Shown piece by piece: positions 1 to 6,828 of a DNA stretch of 13,803 bases (positions within the stretch are counted from its first letter, which is position 1; every line of letters begins with the position of its first letter). The position numbers and the translations under genes were made by a program. Source of the stretch: an uncultured Clostridia bacterium (lineage in GTDB: Bacteria; Bacillota; Clostridia; Oscillospirales; CAG-272). The notes beneath the pieces are model-generated. The model was not told the DNA's origin and searched no databases. It saw nothing but the letters and a program-made list of their open reading frames with translations. The stretch is from the NCBI GenBank assembly GCA_945949385.1, contig CAMFEL010000043.1, positions 1 to 13,803 on the forward strand, given 5' to 3'.

Positions 1-1
1 A

Positions 2-1102
2 AACTACTGCACCTGCCGTTTCTGCAACCTTACAGCAAACGGCAAAAAGGACAGCAAGACAGGTGAATGGACAACGCTTCCCGAGGGTTATTCAGGTCTT
101 TATGTAGATCTTGCAAACCGCGCCGCAAGGGATATTCAGCAGTACTATCCCGGTATGAGAGTACACACCATTCTTTATAACCACGCCATCCCCTCTACAG
201 TCAAGCCCGATAAAAACCTTATCGTTTTTTACTGCGGTCAGGGCTGCAACAACCACTATATCAACAGCGGCGAATGCACCGGTCTGGGTCAGCTCGGCAA
301 GGAAAGCAATAACTTTACCGCCGAGAGCCTGAAGGCTTGGGGCGCATTGTGCGCCGAGACAGGTGCCGAAATGTGGTACTGGTACTACGGCGTCACCTAT
401 TACTTCTACCTTGTAAGCCTGCCCTGCGTATTCAATATTTACTATGACTATAAGTTTCTCTTTGAGGAATGCAATGTCAAGGGCATATACTACGAGGGAC
501 TGAACAACCTGTGCTACAACTTTGAAAACCTGAAGGCCTATATGTCCGTAAAGATGGACTGGGAGCCTCATATGACCTATGAGCAGTACATAGAATATAT
601 GAAAGAGTTCCTGTATATGTACTACGGCCCCGGCTACGAGAAGGTCTATGAGTTTATAGAAATGGAAAACACCGCGGGAGACGAGTGCGGTACCTGCTTT
701 GTGTCAAACTTCGACCGCCCCGGAGATATGTACTCTTACGCATACATCGACGAGCACTATGAGTACATGAGACAGCTTCTGAGCGACGCTATTGATATGT
801 GCGAGTCTCTTGACAGAGTTAAAAGAGATATGTATGTACGGCGCCTTGAGATACTTCGCATCTGCTTCGACTTCCTGGGTCTGTCAAGCTCCTACGACCG
901 TATGTATGTCAACGGTGACGAAGCATCCCGCGCTTTGTACGAGGAAAGATATACATATATGTATAACGGCATAATAGAGTATAATATTCAGGTGTTCCTC
1001 GATCCCAATCAGTACGATCTGCCCGACACCATTGACTTCACCGTAAATCCCATGACTCAGATTTACGGCTTCGGCAGCCGCCGTGAAGGAGTCACCCCGT
1101 AA
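2..1102 (+). CDS. DUF4838-family secreted protein, C-terminal part (5' end outside window)
   Basis: An open frame runs from the window edge to a TAA stop, giving 366 visible residues. They align almost without gaps to the last 359 residues of the complete protein encoded at 1245-3506. The CxCxxC signature at the start of the visible part (residues 3-8), the Trp/Tyr-rich core and the GSRR-x-GVTP ending are all shared. By eye about four residues in five are identical. Differences from the neighbour are one extra residue after the YEG motif and six extra in a charged helix near visible residue 260. The CxCxxC motif and context are typical of DUF4838 (PF16126), a family related to GH67-type alpha-glucuronidases whose activity is mostly uncharacterised. 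The missing N-terminus probably holds a signal peptide and perhaps a dockerin, by analogy with the neighbour. An internal ATG at about 155 lacks a convincing ribosome binding site and would cut through the conserved domain, so I treat the gene as truncated by the window only. Confidence 0.9.
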   Translation, partial: NYCTCRFCNLTANGKKDSKTGEWTTLPEGYSGLYVDLANRAARDIQQYYPGMRVHTILYNHAIPSTVKPDKNLIVFYCGQGCNNHYINSGECTGLGQLGKESNNFTAESLKAWGALCAETGAEMWYWYYGVTYYFYLVSLPCVFNIYYDYKFLFEECNVKGIYYEGLNNLCYNFENLKAYMSVKMDWEPHMTYEQYIEYMKEFLYMYYGPGYEKVYEFIEMENTAGDECGTCFVSNFDRPGDMYSYAYIDEHYEYMRQLLSDAIDMCESLDRVKRDMYVRRLEILRICFDFLGLSSSYDRMYVNGDEASRALYEERYTYMYNGIIEYNIQVFLDPNQYDLPDTIDFTVNPMTQIYGFGSRREGVTP

Positions 1103-1115
1103 AACGGCACATAAC

Positions 1116-1150
1116 CCGCCCGCGTGCTCATGTACGCGGGCGGATTTTTA
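1116..1150 (+). terminator. Rho-independent terminator
   Basis: Perfect 10-bp GC-rich stem (1116-1125 with 1134-1143), 8-nt loop, then ATTTTTA. It lies 14 nt after the stop of the first DUF4838 gene, so the two tandem paralogues are probably separate transcripts. Confidence 0.9.
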
Positions 1151-1180
1151 TTTATAAACCGTGTTATATTCCGAAAAGCC

Positions 1181-1209
1181 TTGTAATCCGACGAAAAATA
1201 TGGTAGCAT
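1181..1209 (+). promoter_or_regulatory. Possible sigma-A promoter for the second DUF4838 gene
   Basis: TTGTAA (1181-1186) and TAGCAT (1204-1209) with a 17-nt spacer. The -10 matches consensus at only four of six positions. It sits between the upstream terminator and the ribosome binding site, so a promoter is expected here, but the exact hexamers are tentative. Confidence 0.4.
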
Positions 1210-1244
1210 AAACCTGTATCAACCACTCAATCATGGAGGACAAA

Positions 1245-3506
1245 ATGAAAAAAACCGTTTCAGCCGTTCTTGCCCTGTTGATTCTTGCGGGGACACTTAC
1301 AGTCGGCATCGGCGCACAACGCTTTGTATATGACGAAACCTTTACAATAGGCAACGCAGACGCTTCCGCCGACGGAAAAGCCAACGGTCAGGACGCCTAT
1401 ATGATAAAAAGCTATCTGGCGGGAAAGACCTACGCCCTTGACAATATCTGCCTTGACGCGGCGGATATGAACGCCGACGGAGCTGTCAACGCCACCGACG
1501 CATACTATCTCAAATGTCTGCTGGCAGGCAAAATGGAGGTTTCCGATTTTGAAAACGGCAGGCAGATATACCGCCTGACCGTAGGTAAAAATGACATTTC
1601 GCAGTATTCCGTCGTCGTGCCCAAGGGTTATACGGAAAAGAAAAACGCCTACTATGCGGCACAGCAGCTTCAGCGCTACATACGCATAGCCACGGGATAT
1701 GAGCCTCCCATACTGAACGACGGCACGCTTCCCGAAAAAGCTATCGTAATCCACGATGTAGAGCGCAGCACGGAGCTGGGACAGAGACTTGGCACCGAGG
1801 GCTATATTTACGAAGTCACCGACGGAGTGCTGAATATTTACGGTACCTACCGCGGCAATATGTACGCAGTATATGAAATACTGGAAAACTATCTCGGCTT
1901 CCGTTTCTACGATGATGAGTATACCTTCTCCTACAAGCACCGCACCGTGGATATTCCCGAGGGCACAAGCGTTGAGGTACAGCCTAAGCTGAAGTTCAGG
2001 TATTGCGGTCAGAATGTCACCCGCGGAAACACAAACTACTATTTCCCCGCCCGTCAGAACGGAACGCAGATAAACGGCTATGCGGAGGAACGCTACGGGT
2101 ATAAGTACGGCCCTCACGGCCCCAACGCCCATTCCTATTCATACTACTGGCAGTACGGCACGGGAACCATGCCCCCCGACGACGGCACTATGACGCTGGA
2201 GCAGCGCTATCAGGCAAAATTCGACTCCGGCGAAGTCAAAAACGAATATAACTGGCAGCCCTGCGCCTCCAACGATACCGTATATAATACCCTTTTTACG
2301 GGAATGCTTGACAATCTGAGAAGACTCGAAAACTGGGGTATGGACTGTTACGCCTTTACCACCAGGGAAAAGCACCTTGTGGAAGAAGGGCAAAAATCCG
2401 TTTCCTTCTCGCTTAACGACAATGAAAAATACTGTACCTGCCGTTTCTGCAATCTTAAAGCCAACGGCAAGCTGAACAGCAAGACCGGCGAATGGATCAC
2501 TCCTCCCGAAGGCTTTTCCGGTCTGTATGTGGATCTTGCAAACCGCGCCGCAAGGGATATTCAGCAGTATTACCCCGGCATGAGAGTCCACACCATACTT
2601 TACAATCACGACATTCCCACAACAGTTAAGCCCGATAAAAACCTTATCGTTTTCTACTGCGGTCAGGGCTGCAACAACCACTTTATCAACAGCGGCGAAT
2701 GCACAAATCTCGGTCAGCTCGGCAAAGAGAACAATATTAAGACCGCCGCAAGCCTTAAAGCATGGGGCGCGCTGTGTAAAGAGACCGGCGCCGAGATGTG
2801 GTATTGGTACTACGGCGTTACCTACGCGTATTATCTGGTCAGCCTGCCCTGCGTGTTCAACATCTACTACGACTATAAGTTTATGTATGAAGAATGCAAT
2901 GTCAGAGGAATCTACTACGAGGGCGGCGGACGCACCTATAATTTTGAGACCGTAAAGGCTTATATGTCCACTAAGATGGAGTGGGAGCCGGATATGTCCT
3001 ATGAACAGTACATTGCTTACCTTAAGGAATATCTGTATATGTACTACGGCGACGGATACGAGAAGATTTTCGAGTTTATCGAAATGGAAAATACGGCGGG
3101 AGACCTTTGCGGTACCTGCTTCGTATCCAACTTTGACCGCCCGGGAGATATGTTCTCCTACGCTTACATCGACGAACACTACGAATATATGAGACAGCTT
3201 CTGTGCGATGCGCTGGAGGCGGCTGACAGAGACGAATACAGACAGCGTATCAGAATACTCTTAATATGCTTCGATTTCCTCGGTCTGTCAAGCTCCTACG
3301 ACCGTATGTATACTGACGGCGACGAGGCTTCCCGTGCCCTGTATGAGCAGAGATACACAGATATGTATAACGGCATAAAGAATTACGGCTTGCAGGTGTT
3401 CTCAGACCCCTCCACCTACTCACTGCCAAACGAAATAGACTTCACCGTAAATCCCATGACGCAGATATACGAGTTCGGCAGCAGGCGGGCAGGCGTCACC
3501 CCGTAA
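1245..3506 (+). CDS. Secreted DUF4838-family protein with N-terminal type I dockerin
   Basis: 753 residues. GGAGGA at 1235-1240 sits 4 nt before the ATG at 1245. An in-frame ATG at 1233 overlaps that ribosome binding site, so 1245 is the better start and gives a clean signal peptide (MKK, hydrophobic core, cleavage near residue 24). A two-repeat type I dockerin follows: calcium loops D39-x-S41-x-D43-G-x-x-N47-x-x-D50 and D74-x-N76-x-D78-G-x-x-N82-x-x-D85, each followed by a helix ending in LAG. Residues about 110-250 resemble the alpha/beta N-terminal domain of GH67/GH20-type enzymes. The DUF4838 core follows, with CxCxxC at 397-402 and many Trp/Tyr residues. Dockerins bind cohesins on scaffoldins, so the protein probably acts outside the cell in a cellulosome-like complex or at the surface. 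Substrate and catalytic activity are not known. It is a tandem paralogue of the preceding gene. Confidence 0.93.
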   Translation: MKKTVSAVLALLILAGTLTVGIGAQRFVYDETFTIGNADASADGKANGQDAYMIKSYLAGKTYALDNICLDAADMNADGAVNATDAYYLKCLLAGKMEVSDFENGRQIYRLTVGKNDISQYSVVVPKGYTEKKNAYYAAQQLQRYIRIATGYEPPILNDGTLPEKAIVIHDVERSTELGQRLGTEGYIYEVTDGVLNIYGTYRGNMYAVYEILENYLGFRFYDDEYTFSYKHRTVDIPEGTSVEVQPKLKFRYCGQNVTRGNTNYYFPARQNGTQINGYAEERYGYKYGPHGPNAHSYSYYWQYGTGTMPPDDGTMTLEQRYQAKFDSGEVKNEYNWQPCASNDTVYNTLFTGMLDNLRRLENWGMDCYAFTTREKHLVEEGQKSVSFSLNDNEKYCTCRFCNLKANGKLNSKTGEWITPPEGFSGLYVDLANRAARDIQQYYPGMRVHTILYNHDIPTTVKPDKNLIVFYCGQGCNNHFINSGECTNLGQLGKENNIKTAASLKAWGALCKETGAEMWYWYYGVTYAYYLVSLPCVFNIYYDYKFMYEECNVRGIYYEGGGRTYNFETVKAYMSTKMEWEPDMSYEQYIAYLKEYLYMYYGDGYEKIFEFIEMENTAGDLCGTCFVSNFDRPGDMFSYAYIDEHYEYMRQLLCDALEAADRDEYRQRIRILLICFDFLGLSSSYDRMYTDGDEASRALYEQRYTDMYNGIKNYGLQVFSDPSTYSLPNEIDFTVNPMTQIYEFGSRRAGVTP

Positions 3507-3542
3507 AGGCTGCAAAGCAAAATATGAATTAATCCGCACAAA

Positions 3543-3581
3543 AGAAACTCCCTCCCGCCGAGCCGGCGAGAGGGAGTTTCT
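3543..3581. terminator. Bidirectional terminator between convergent genes
   Basis: A 12-bp perfect stem (3543-3554 with 3570-3581) is continued by an inner 5-bp stem (3556-3560 with 3564-3568) across one mismatch, with a 3-nt loop. On the minus strand the stem runs into TTTCTTTTGTG, a good U-rich tract, so it suits the surface-protein gene ending at 3600. On the plus strand the U tract is shorter, but the hairpin is also correctly placed for the gene ending at 3506. Confidence 0.85.
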
Positions 3582-3599
3582 AATGCTCAATATACGGTT

Positions 3600-4967
3600 T
3601 TATTTTGCGCCATTTTCATTTTTCTTTCTGCGCAAAATCACCGTGCCCACAGTTGCTGTCCCCATAACGGAAAGCATTGCGATACAAACAAGGATTGCGG
3701 TATTATCGCCGGTGGGGGGATTATTCGGCTTTTCCGGAGCAGCCGCTACCTGATTTGCGTCTACGGGTTTTGTCTGTACATTCTCGCCCGTAGCAGCGAT
3801 CTCGGCAGTTTCCTTATAGCCGCACTCGGAGCAAACACGTTCCTTTGCACCCTTATCAGTCGCGGTAGGTGCCTTAGTAACTGCCCATTCACCGAAGATG
3901 TGGGTATGCGGTTTTTCCAAAAACTTCACCGCCACGCCCGTGCATTCGGGGCCAAAGATACTGTTGAATAATTCAGTAATGTTGGCATCCTGTTCCGGTA
4001 CGGGAACCCTGAAGCTGTCATCCGGAGTCACACCGTCGGCAACAACAGCAGTTTCCAAATCCGTTGATTCAAACAGAAGCTTTCCGCTTTGGGAGTAAGC
4101 TTTGAAGATGCCGTTTTCATCATCCGTAACATTATCAAGGCTATCCATCGCAACAATAAGTGCGATATAGTCTGCCGTCGATACCATCATAGGACCGATA
4201 AACTGACCGGGATTAAGCTCAACTACATAATCTCCCTTGCAGGGTAATTTGTCCGGGTCGGATGTAGCAGGAACAAAGCTCAGCATGACGCCGTCATATT
4301 CCTCTCCGTACATATCATGAAAATCCTCTAAATCCTCATCCGGGATTGCATAATACAGGTTATCCGAAGCGGTAAGCCCCTCTGCAACAAAAACAGAATT
4401 AACAGAATTGTCTAAGTCAAAAGTAAACAGCAGCTTACCCTTATAGGATTTTACAGTAATACTGTCGTCCGGGCCATTCTCATTCAACAGCCTTCCGGTG
4501 CTTACAAGGCAGGTAAGCACTAAAAGCTGTCTGGCAGAAAACTGGTATTCGAAATTATAATAGTTTCTGCCGGTCTGAAGCTCCAGTACAAACGGATTAT
4601 TCGGAACTATGCTGTCATCAATTTCTTTCCAATAAGCATATAAAGTAACACTCTCGCTGAAAACCGTGGTTGAATCAAAATCGGCTCTTTCACCGCCCAC
4701 GGGTGCCGTATACCAACCTTCAAATTCATAACCCATACGGACAGCAGTGGGATAATACGGCAGAGTGCCGTCATCGCCGACCGTCACGGCTTCCGTTGTC
4801 TCTCCTGAATTAATCGTGTTCAAAAATCCGCCGTTTGCATCAAAGGTCACGGTAACCGCGTCTTCCTCTCCGCCGCCTGCAAAAGCAACGGTAGGCAGAA
4901 GTCCTGCCAGCAGTACACAGCAAAGCAGTGCGCTTATGATCCGTGCTGTTTTTGTGGTTTTTTTCAT
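3600..4967 (-). CDS. Cell-wall-anchored surface protein: InlB-type repeat, duplicated unknown module, NPPTG sorting signal
   Basis: 455 residues; GGAGG at 4975-4979 is 7 nt before the ATG. Order of parts: signal peptide 1-30 ending AFA; one InlB B-repeat (Listeria-Bacteroides repeat) at about 37-114, with TFDANGG, GYEFEGWYT and LYAYW; two related modules of roughly 110 residues at about 125-234 and 243-352; a short HTH...CxxC stretch at 354-393 (cysteines 379 and 382) of the kind common on clostridial surface proteins; a Pro/Asn-rich linker; NPPTG at 416-420; a hydrophobic segment at about 423-445; and an RRKK tail. The end has the layout of a sortase substrate, but Asn replaces the Leu of LPXTG, pointing to a variant sortase specificity. 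The two modules share VxEL near the start, K-x-Y...GKLLF in the middle, then VA-[ED]-G and an aromatic/Gly ending. I do not recognise them. The likely role is adhesion or surface display; ligand unknown. Confidence 0.9.
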   Translation of the reverse strand: MKKTTKTARIISALLCCVLLAGLLPTVAFAGGGEEDAVTVTFDANGGFLNTINSGETTEAVTVGDDGTLPYYPTAVRMGYEFEGWYTAPVGGERADFDSTTVFSESVTLYAYWKEIDDSIVPNNPFVLELQTGRNYYNFEYQFSARQLLVLTCLVSTGRLLNENGPDDSITVKSYKGKLLFTFDLDNSVNSVFVAEGLTASDNLYYAIPDEDLEDFHDMYGEEYDGVMLSFVPATSDPDKLPCKGDYVVELNPGQFIGPMMVSTADYIALIVAMDSLDNVTDDENGIFKAYSQSGKLLFESTDLETAVVADGVTPDDSFRVPVPEQDANITELFNSIFGPECTGVAVKFLEKPHTHIFGEWAVTKAPTATDKGAKERVCSECGYKETAEIAATGENVQTKPVDANQVAAAPEKPNNPPTGDNTAILVCIAMLSVMGTATVGTVILRRKKNENGAK

Positions 4968-5045
4968 TTTCTATCCTCCATTTTATATTTACCGGCTCAC
5001 CGGCTTAACGGTAACTAATGAAATTGTTTCCAATTGTACATTTTT

Positions 5046-5074
5046 ACTATAACATAGTTTGTTTATAAAGTCAA
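5046..5074 (-). promoter_or_regulatory. Near-consensus sigma-A promoter for the surface-protein gene
   Basis: Minus-strand TTGACT (5069-5074), 17-nt spacer, TATAGT (5046-5051). This predicts a start near 5039 and a leader of about 70 nt. The leader carries a short inverted repeat (AATTG 5022-5026 with CAATT 5031-5035) and a 7-bp direct repeat, ACCGGCT on the plus strand at 4991-4997 and 4999-5005; either could be regulatory. Confidence 0.8.
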
Positions 5075-5088
5075 TCCCGATATGACAA

Positions 5089-5113
5089 TCTTGATACAGC
5101 AGCAGTATCAAGA
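5089..5113. promoter_or_regulatory. Perfect inverted repeat upstream of the surface-protein promoter
   Basis: TCTTGATAC (5089-5097) and GTATCAAGA (5105-5113) form a perfect 9-bp inverted repeat with a 7-nt spacer. It begins about 15 bp upstream of the -35 element, where a dimeric activator or repressor could bind. It has no U tract, so it is not a terminator. The regulator is unknown. Confidence 0.5.
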
Positions 5114-5293
5114 CATACTAATCAGTAAGTAACGGTAAACAACAGTATTTTCAACTAAAACCGCTGCGTCTCACCGCAAAAGCGAGCATAAACGAAAGAA
5201 AAGAGGAAGAAACAGAGCTTATGTATAAGCTTCCCTTCAATCCTCCGAAAAGCAAGGAGCTTTATGAGGAATCTGCGAAAAATGACCGGCAGC
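5114..5293. other. Non-coding stretch between the surface-protein promoter and the next terminator
   Basis: Purine-rich and without a convincing gene. Two short plus-strand frames (starts at 5221 and 5264) run through the terminator at 5294-5334 and are doubtful. With the promoter, the inverted repeat and the terminator, this accounts for the gene-free interval 4968-5348. Confidence 0.5.
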
Positions 5294-5334
5294 AAAAACC
5301 CGCGCCCGCTCTATTTGAGCAGGCGCGGGTTTTT
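5294..5334. terminator. Bidirectional Rho-independent terminator
   Basis: Perfect 13-bp stem (5294-5306 with 5322-5334), with an inner GCTC/GAGC stem (5308-5311 with 5317-5320). Five A residues on one side and five T residues on the other give a U tract on both strands. It serves the phosphodiesterase gene ending at 5349 on the minus strand. Confidence 0.92.
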
Positions 5335-5348
5335 GCATTGTACGGATC

Positions 5349-5825
5349 TTATACTTCTCCGTGAGAGCAAAGCACTGCCCCGTCCTTAAGATACACTATG
5401 CCGTAGCTGCCCGTCGAAGCGCTGCCGGGATTAAACAGCACGGCTCCGCCGCACCGCGTCTTTGCAGGCGTGTGAGTGTGCCCGTACAAAACGAGCTGAA
5501 TATTCTTGGAGGCCGCATATTCGGCAATTGTAGAAAGTCCCGATTTTACCCCGTATCGGTGCCCGTGACAGCACAGCACCCGCACGCCTTCAAGCTCCAA
5601 AACCGTCTCCTGCAAAGCGTGAGCCGCGAAAGAGGTGTCAAAGGTAATGCCGTCGCAGTTGCCCCGCACGCATACAACGGTTTTTTCGCAACCCGTAAAA
5701 GCGCGGCTTATATCCCGCAAACCGTCGCCCAGAAATACTATCATATCCGTGTCGGGGTGAGTCTCATATGCTTTTTCAAGCATACCCACCCTGCCGTGGG
5801 AATCGGACAGTACCAAAAGTTTCAT
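5349..5825 (-). CDS. YfcE/MJ0936-family metallophosphoesterase
   Basis: 158 residues from the ATG at 5825, which follows AAGAGG (5833-5838) at 7 nt; the frame extends 17 codons further upstream, but that part is not conserved in type. The calcineurin-like metal-site motifs are all present in order: D8-x-H10, GDGLRD (33-38, metal ligand D34), GN-x-D (55-58), C-H-G-H (86-89) and GHTH (115-118). Length and motif spacing fit the MJ0936/YfcE group, small cytoplasmic two-metal phosphodiesterases whose physiological substrate is usually unknown. The gene is monocistronic here, with a terminator just after its stop, and is transcribed divergently from the cluster starting at 5935. In many Firmicutes this family lies after rph/rdgB; no such neighbour is present here. 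Confidence 0.93.
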   Translation of the reverse strand: MKLLVLSDSHGRVGMLEKAYETHPDTDMIVFLGDGLRDISRAFTGCEKTVVCVRGNCDGITFDTSFAAHALQETVLELEGVRVLCCHGHRYGVKSGLSTIAEYAASKNIQLVLYGHTHTPAKTRCGGAVLFNPGSASTGSYGIVYLKDGAVLCSHGEV

Positions 5826-5849
5826 ATTATCGCCTCTTTGTAAGAAATT

Positions 5850-5866
5850 TGCGCCGAGCGGGCGCA
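5850..5866. other. Short hairpin in the leader of the phosphodiesterase gene
   Basis: TGCGCC (5850-5855) pairs with GGCGCA (5861-5866) around a 5-nt loop, about 25 nt upstream of the minus-strand start codon. It has no clear U tract. It may be a leader structure or protein site; function unknown. Confidence 0.35.
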
Positions 5867-5876
5867 GAAAAAACAA

Positions 5877-5905
5877 TTAACACTTTTTTTCCCCCGTCAT
5901 ATACT
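5877..5905 (+). promoter_or_regulatory. Promoter of the three-gene cluster
   Basis: TTAACA (5877-5882), 17-nt spacer, TATACT (5900-5905), predicting a start near 5912 and a leader of about 23 nt. The overlapping CATATACT also fits the CATAnnnT core used by sporulation sigma factors of the E/K type, so the sigma factor cannot be assigned from sequence alone. Confidence 0.65.
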
Positions 5906-5931
5906 GAAAACAGAAACCAAAAGGGGGAAAA
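5887..5931. promoter_or_regulatory. Inverted repeat spanning the promoter -10 and the ribosome binding site
   Basis: TTTTCCCCC (5887-5895) and GGGGGAAAA (5923-5931) are a perfect 9-bp inverted pair. The left arm is in the promoter spacer and the right arm is the Shine-Dalgarno region of the first cluster gene. With a transcript start near 5912 only the right arm would be in the mRNA, so any effect would act at DNA level unless transcription starts further upstream. Confidence 0.4.
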
Positions 5932-5934
5932 CCG

Positions 5935-6174
5935 ATGAAAATAGACAAAAAAGCCGTAGATATGCTGTCCTCCCTGCCCGACGATTCTCTGTGGCGGGTC
6001 ATTTGCTCGCTGGGAGCATCCTCGGGACTTGATCTGTCGGGGGTAAGCGTAACTCCGGAGCAGCTAAACAAAGTGCGCCTTGCTCTGGGAAGCCTCACCG
6101 ACGAGGACATTTCCCACGCCGTAAAAATCCTTGACAAATTCAACGGCAAAAACGCAGGTGGCGGCAATGGCTGA
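5935..6174 (+). CDS. Small protein of unknown function, first gene of a three-gene cluster
   Basis: 79 residues; AAGGGGG (5921-5927) lies 7 nt before the ATG. The protein is soluble, with no signal peptide or membrane segment. It appears to be helical, with an SLPDDSLW motif, a GLDLSG segment and a TDEDISHAVKILDKF helix, then a Gly/Asn-rich tail. I recall small proteins of this pattern next to genes like the following two in other Clostridia, but this is memory and not a search result. It overlaps the next gene by 8 nt, which suggests translational coupling. Confidence 0.8.
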   Translation: MKIDKKAVDMLSSLPDDSLWRVICSLGASSGLDLSGVSVTPEQLNKVRLALGSLTDEDISHAVKILDKFNGKNAGGGNG

Positions 6175-6814
6175 CACTGATAATCTGTCGGGGATAGGCG
6201 ATGCCCTGCGCTCCGTTATGTCAAGTCCGGAGTTCGGCGAAATCCTTTCCGCAGTTGCCGCAGGTGCAGGTACCGGGGCTGACTCCGCCCCGGCGGAGAA
6301 AAACATTTCAGGCGGCGGCAGCGATACGGCGTATCAAAGCAAAAAACGCCCGGACGAAGCCGTCACGAAGGCGCCGTCCGAAACAGACCGTGGCAGAGAC
6401 GGCTATGCAGGAGCACAGCCGACCCAAAGCGTGTCGGCTTCCCGGTCTTCGGACACTCAAAGCAGCGCCGCAGGCTCCTTTAGTATTCCGCCCGAGCTTA
6501 TGAGCAAGCTGCCGCAGATGATTTCCGCTTTGTCCGGCATGGGTCTTGACCCGGCAAAGCTTATGAGCGCCGCCTCTTCTTTCGGCGGCGCAGCGTCACA
6601 TGGGCAAGGGGAAAATGCCGAAGCAGGCTTTGCAGACGACAAAAGGCGGCACAACGAAAAACAGCGCAAAGCGCTGCTGAACTCTCTCAGACCGTATCTC
6701 AACGAAAAGCGCCGCGGCATCGTTGACAATATGCTGAAGCTTGAAGGGCTTACCGGATTGCTTGAAACCGTTATTGCGCAAAACAGCGGGGGAAATTCCC
6801 CGAAAAGTCCGTAA
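6167..6814 (+). CDS. Unknown protein with low-complexity middle and conserved-looking C-terminal helical block
   Basis: 215 residues from the ATG at 6167, preceded by AGGTGG (6156-6161) and overlapping the previous stop; an in-frame ATG at 6131 lies inside the previous gene and has no good binding site. A short helical N-terminus (SVMSSPEFGEIL) is followed by a Ser/Ala/Gly/Asp-rich spacer to about residue 105. Next comes a segment around PPELMSKLPQMISALSGMGL, and a charged block at 165-204 containing LLNSLRPYLNEKRR and IVDNMLKLEGL. The pattern of a PYL-x-x-KRR motif followed by a helix resembles uncharacterised clostridial proteins I have seen in similar three-gene sets. There is no membrane segment. 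Function unknown; the cluster layout suggests a shared process with its neighbours. Confidence 0.82.
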   Translation: MADTDNLSGIGDALRSVMSSPEFGEILSAVAAGAGTGADSAPAEKNISGGGSDTAYQSKKRPDEAVTKAPSETDRGRDGYAGAQPTQSVSASRSSDTQSSAAGSFSIPPELMSKLPQMISALSGMGLDPAKLMSAASSFGGAASHGQGENAEAGFADDKRRHNEKQRKALLNSLRPYLNEKRRGIVDNMLKLEGLTGLLETVIAQNSGGNSPKSP

Positions 6815-6828
6815 AAAGGAGCGCCGAA

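Noticed and set aside
1260..3179. Long minus-strand open frames (290 and 346 codons) opposite the second DUF4838 gene
   Set aside because: They mirror the codon bias of the plus-strand gene, which has a signal peptide, dockerin and a paralogue; the antisense products have no recognisable features.
5141..5157. TTTTCAACTAAA occurring both near 5143 and near 10932
   Set aside because: A 12-bp match between two AT-rich intergenic regions is expected by chance in a window of this length.
5221..5390. Two small plus-strand frames (starts 5221 and 5264, the second with AAGGAG 4 nt upstream)
   Set aside because: Both run through a perfect bidirectional terminator and into the end of the phosphodiesterase gene, and have no recognisable product. 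A chance origin is more likely, though the ribosome binding site at 5254-5259 is good.
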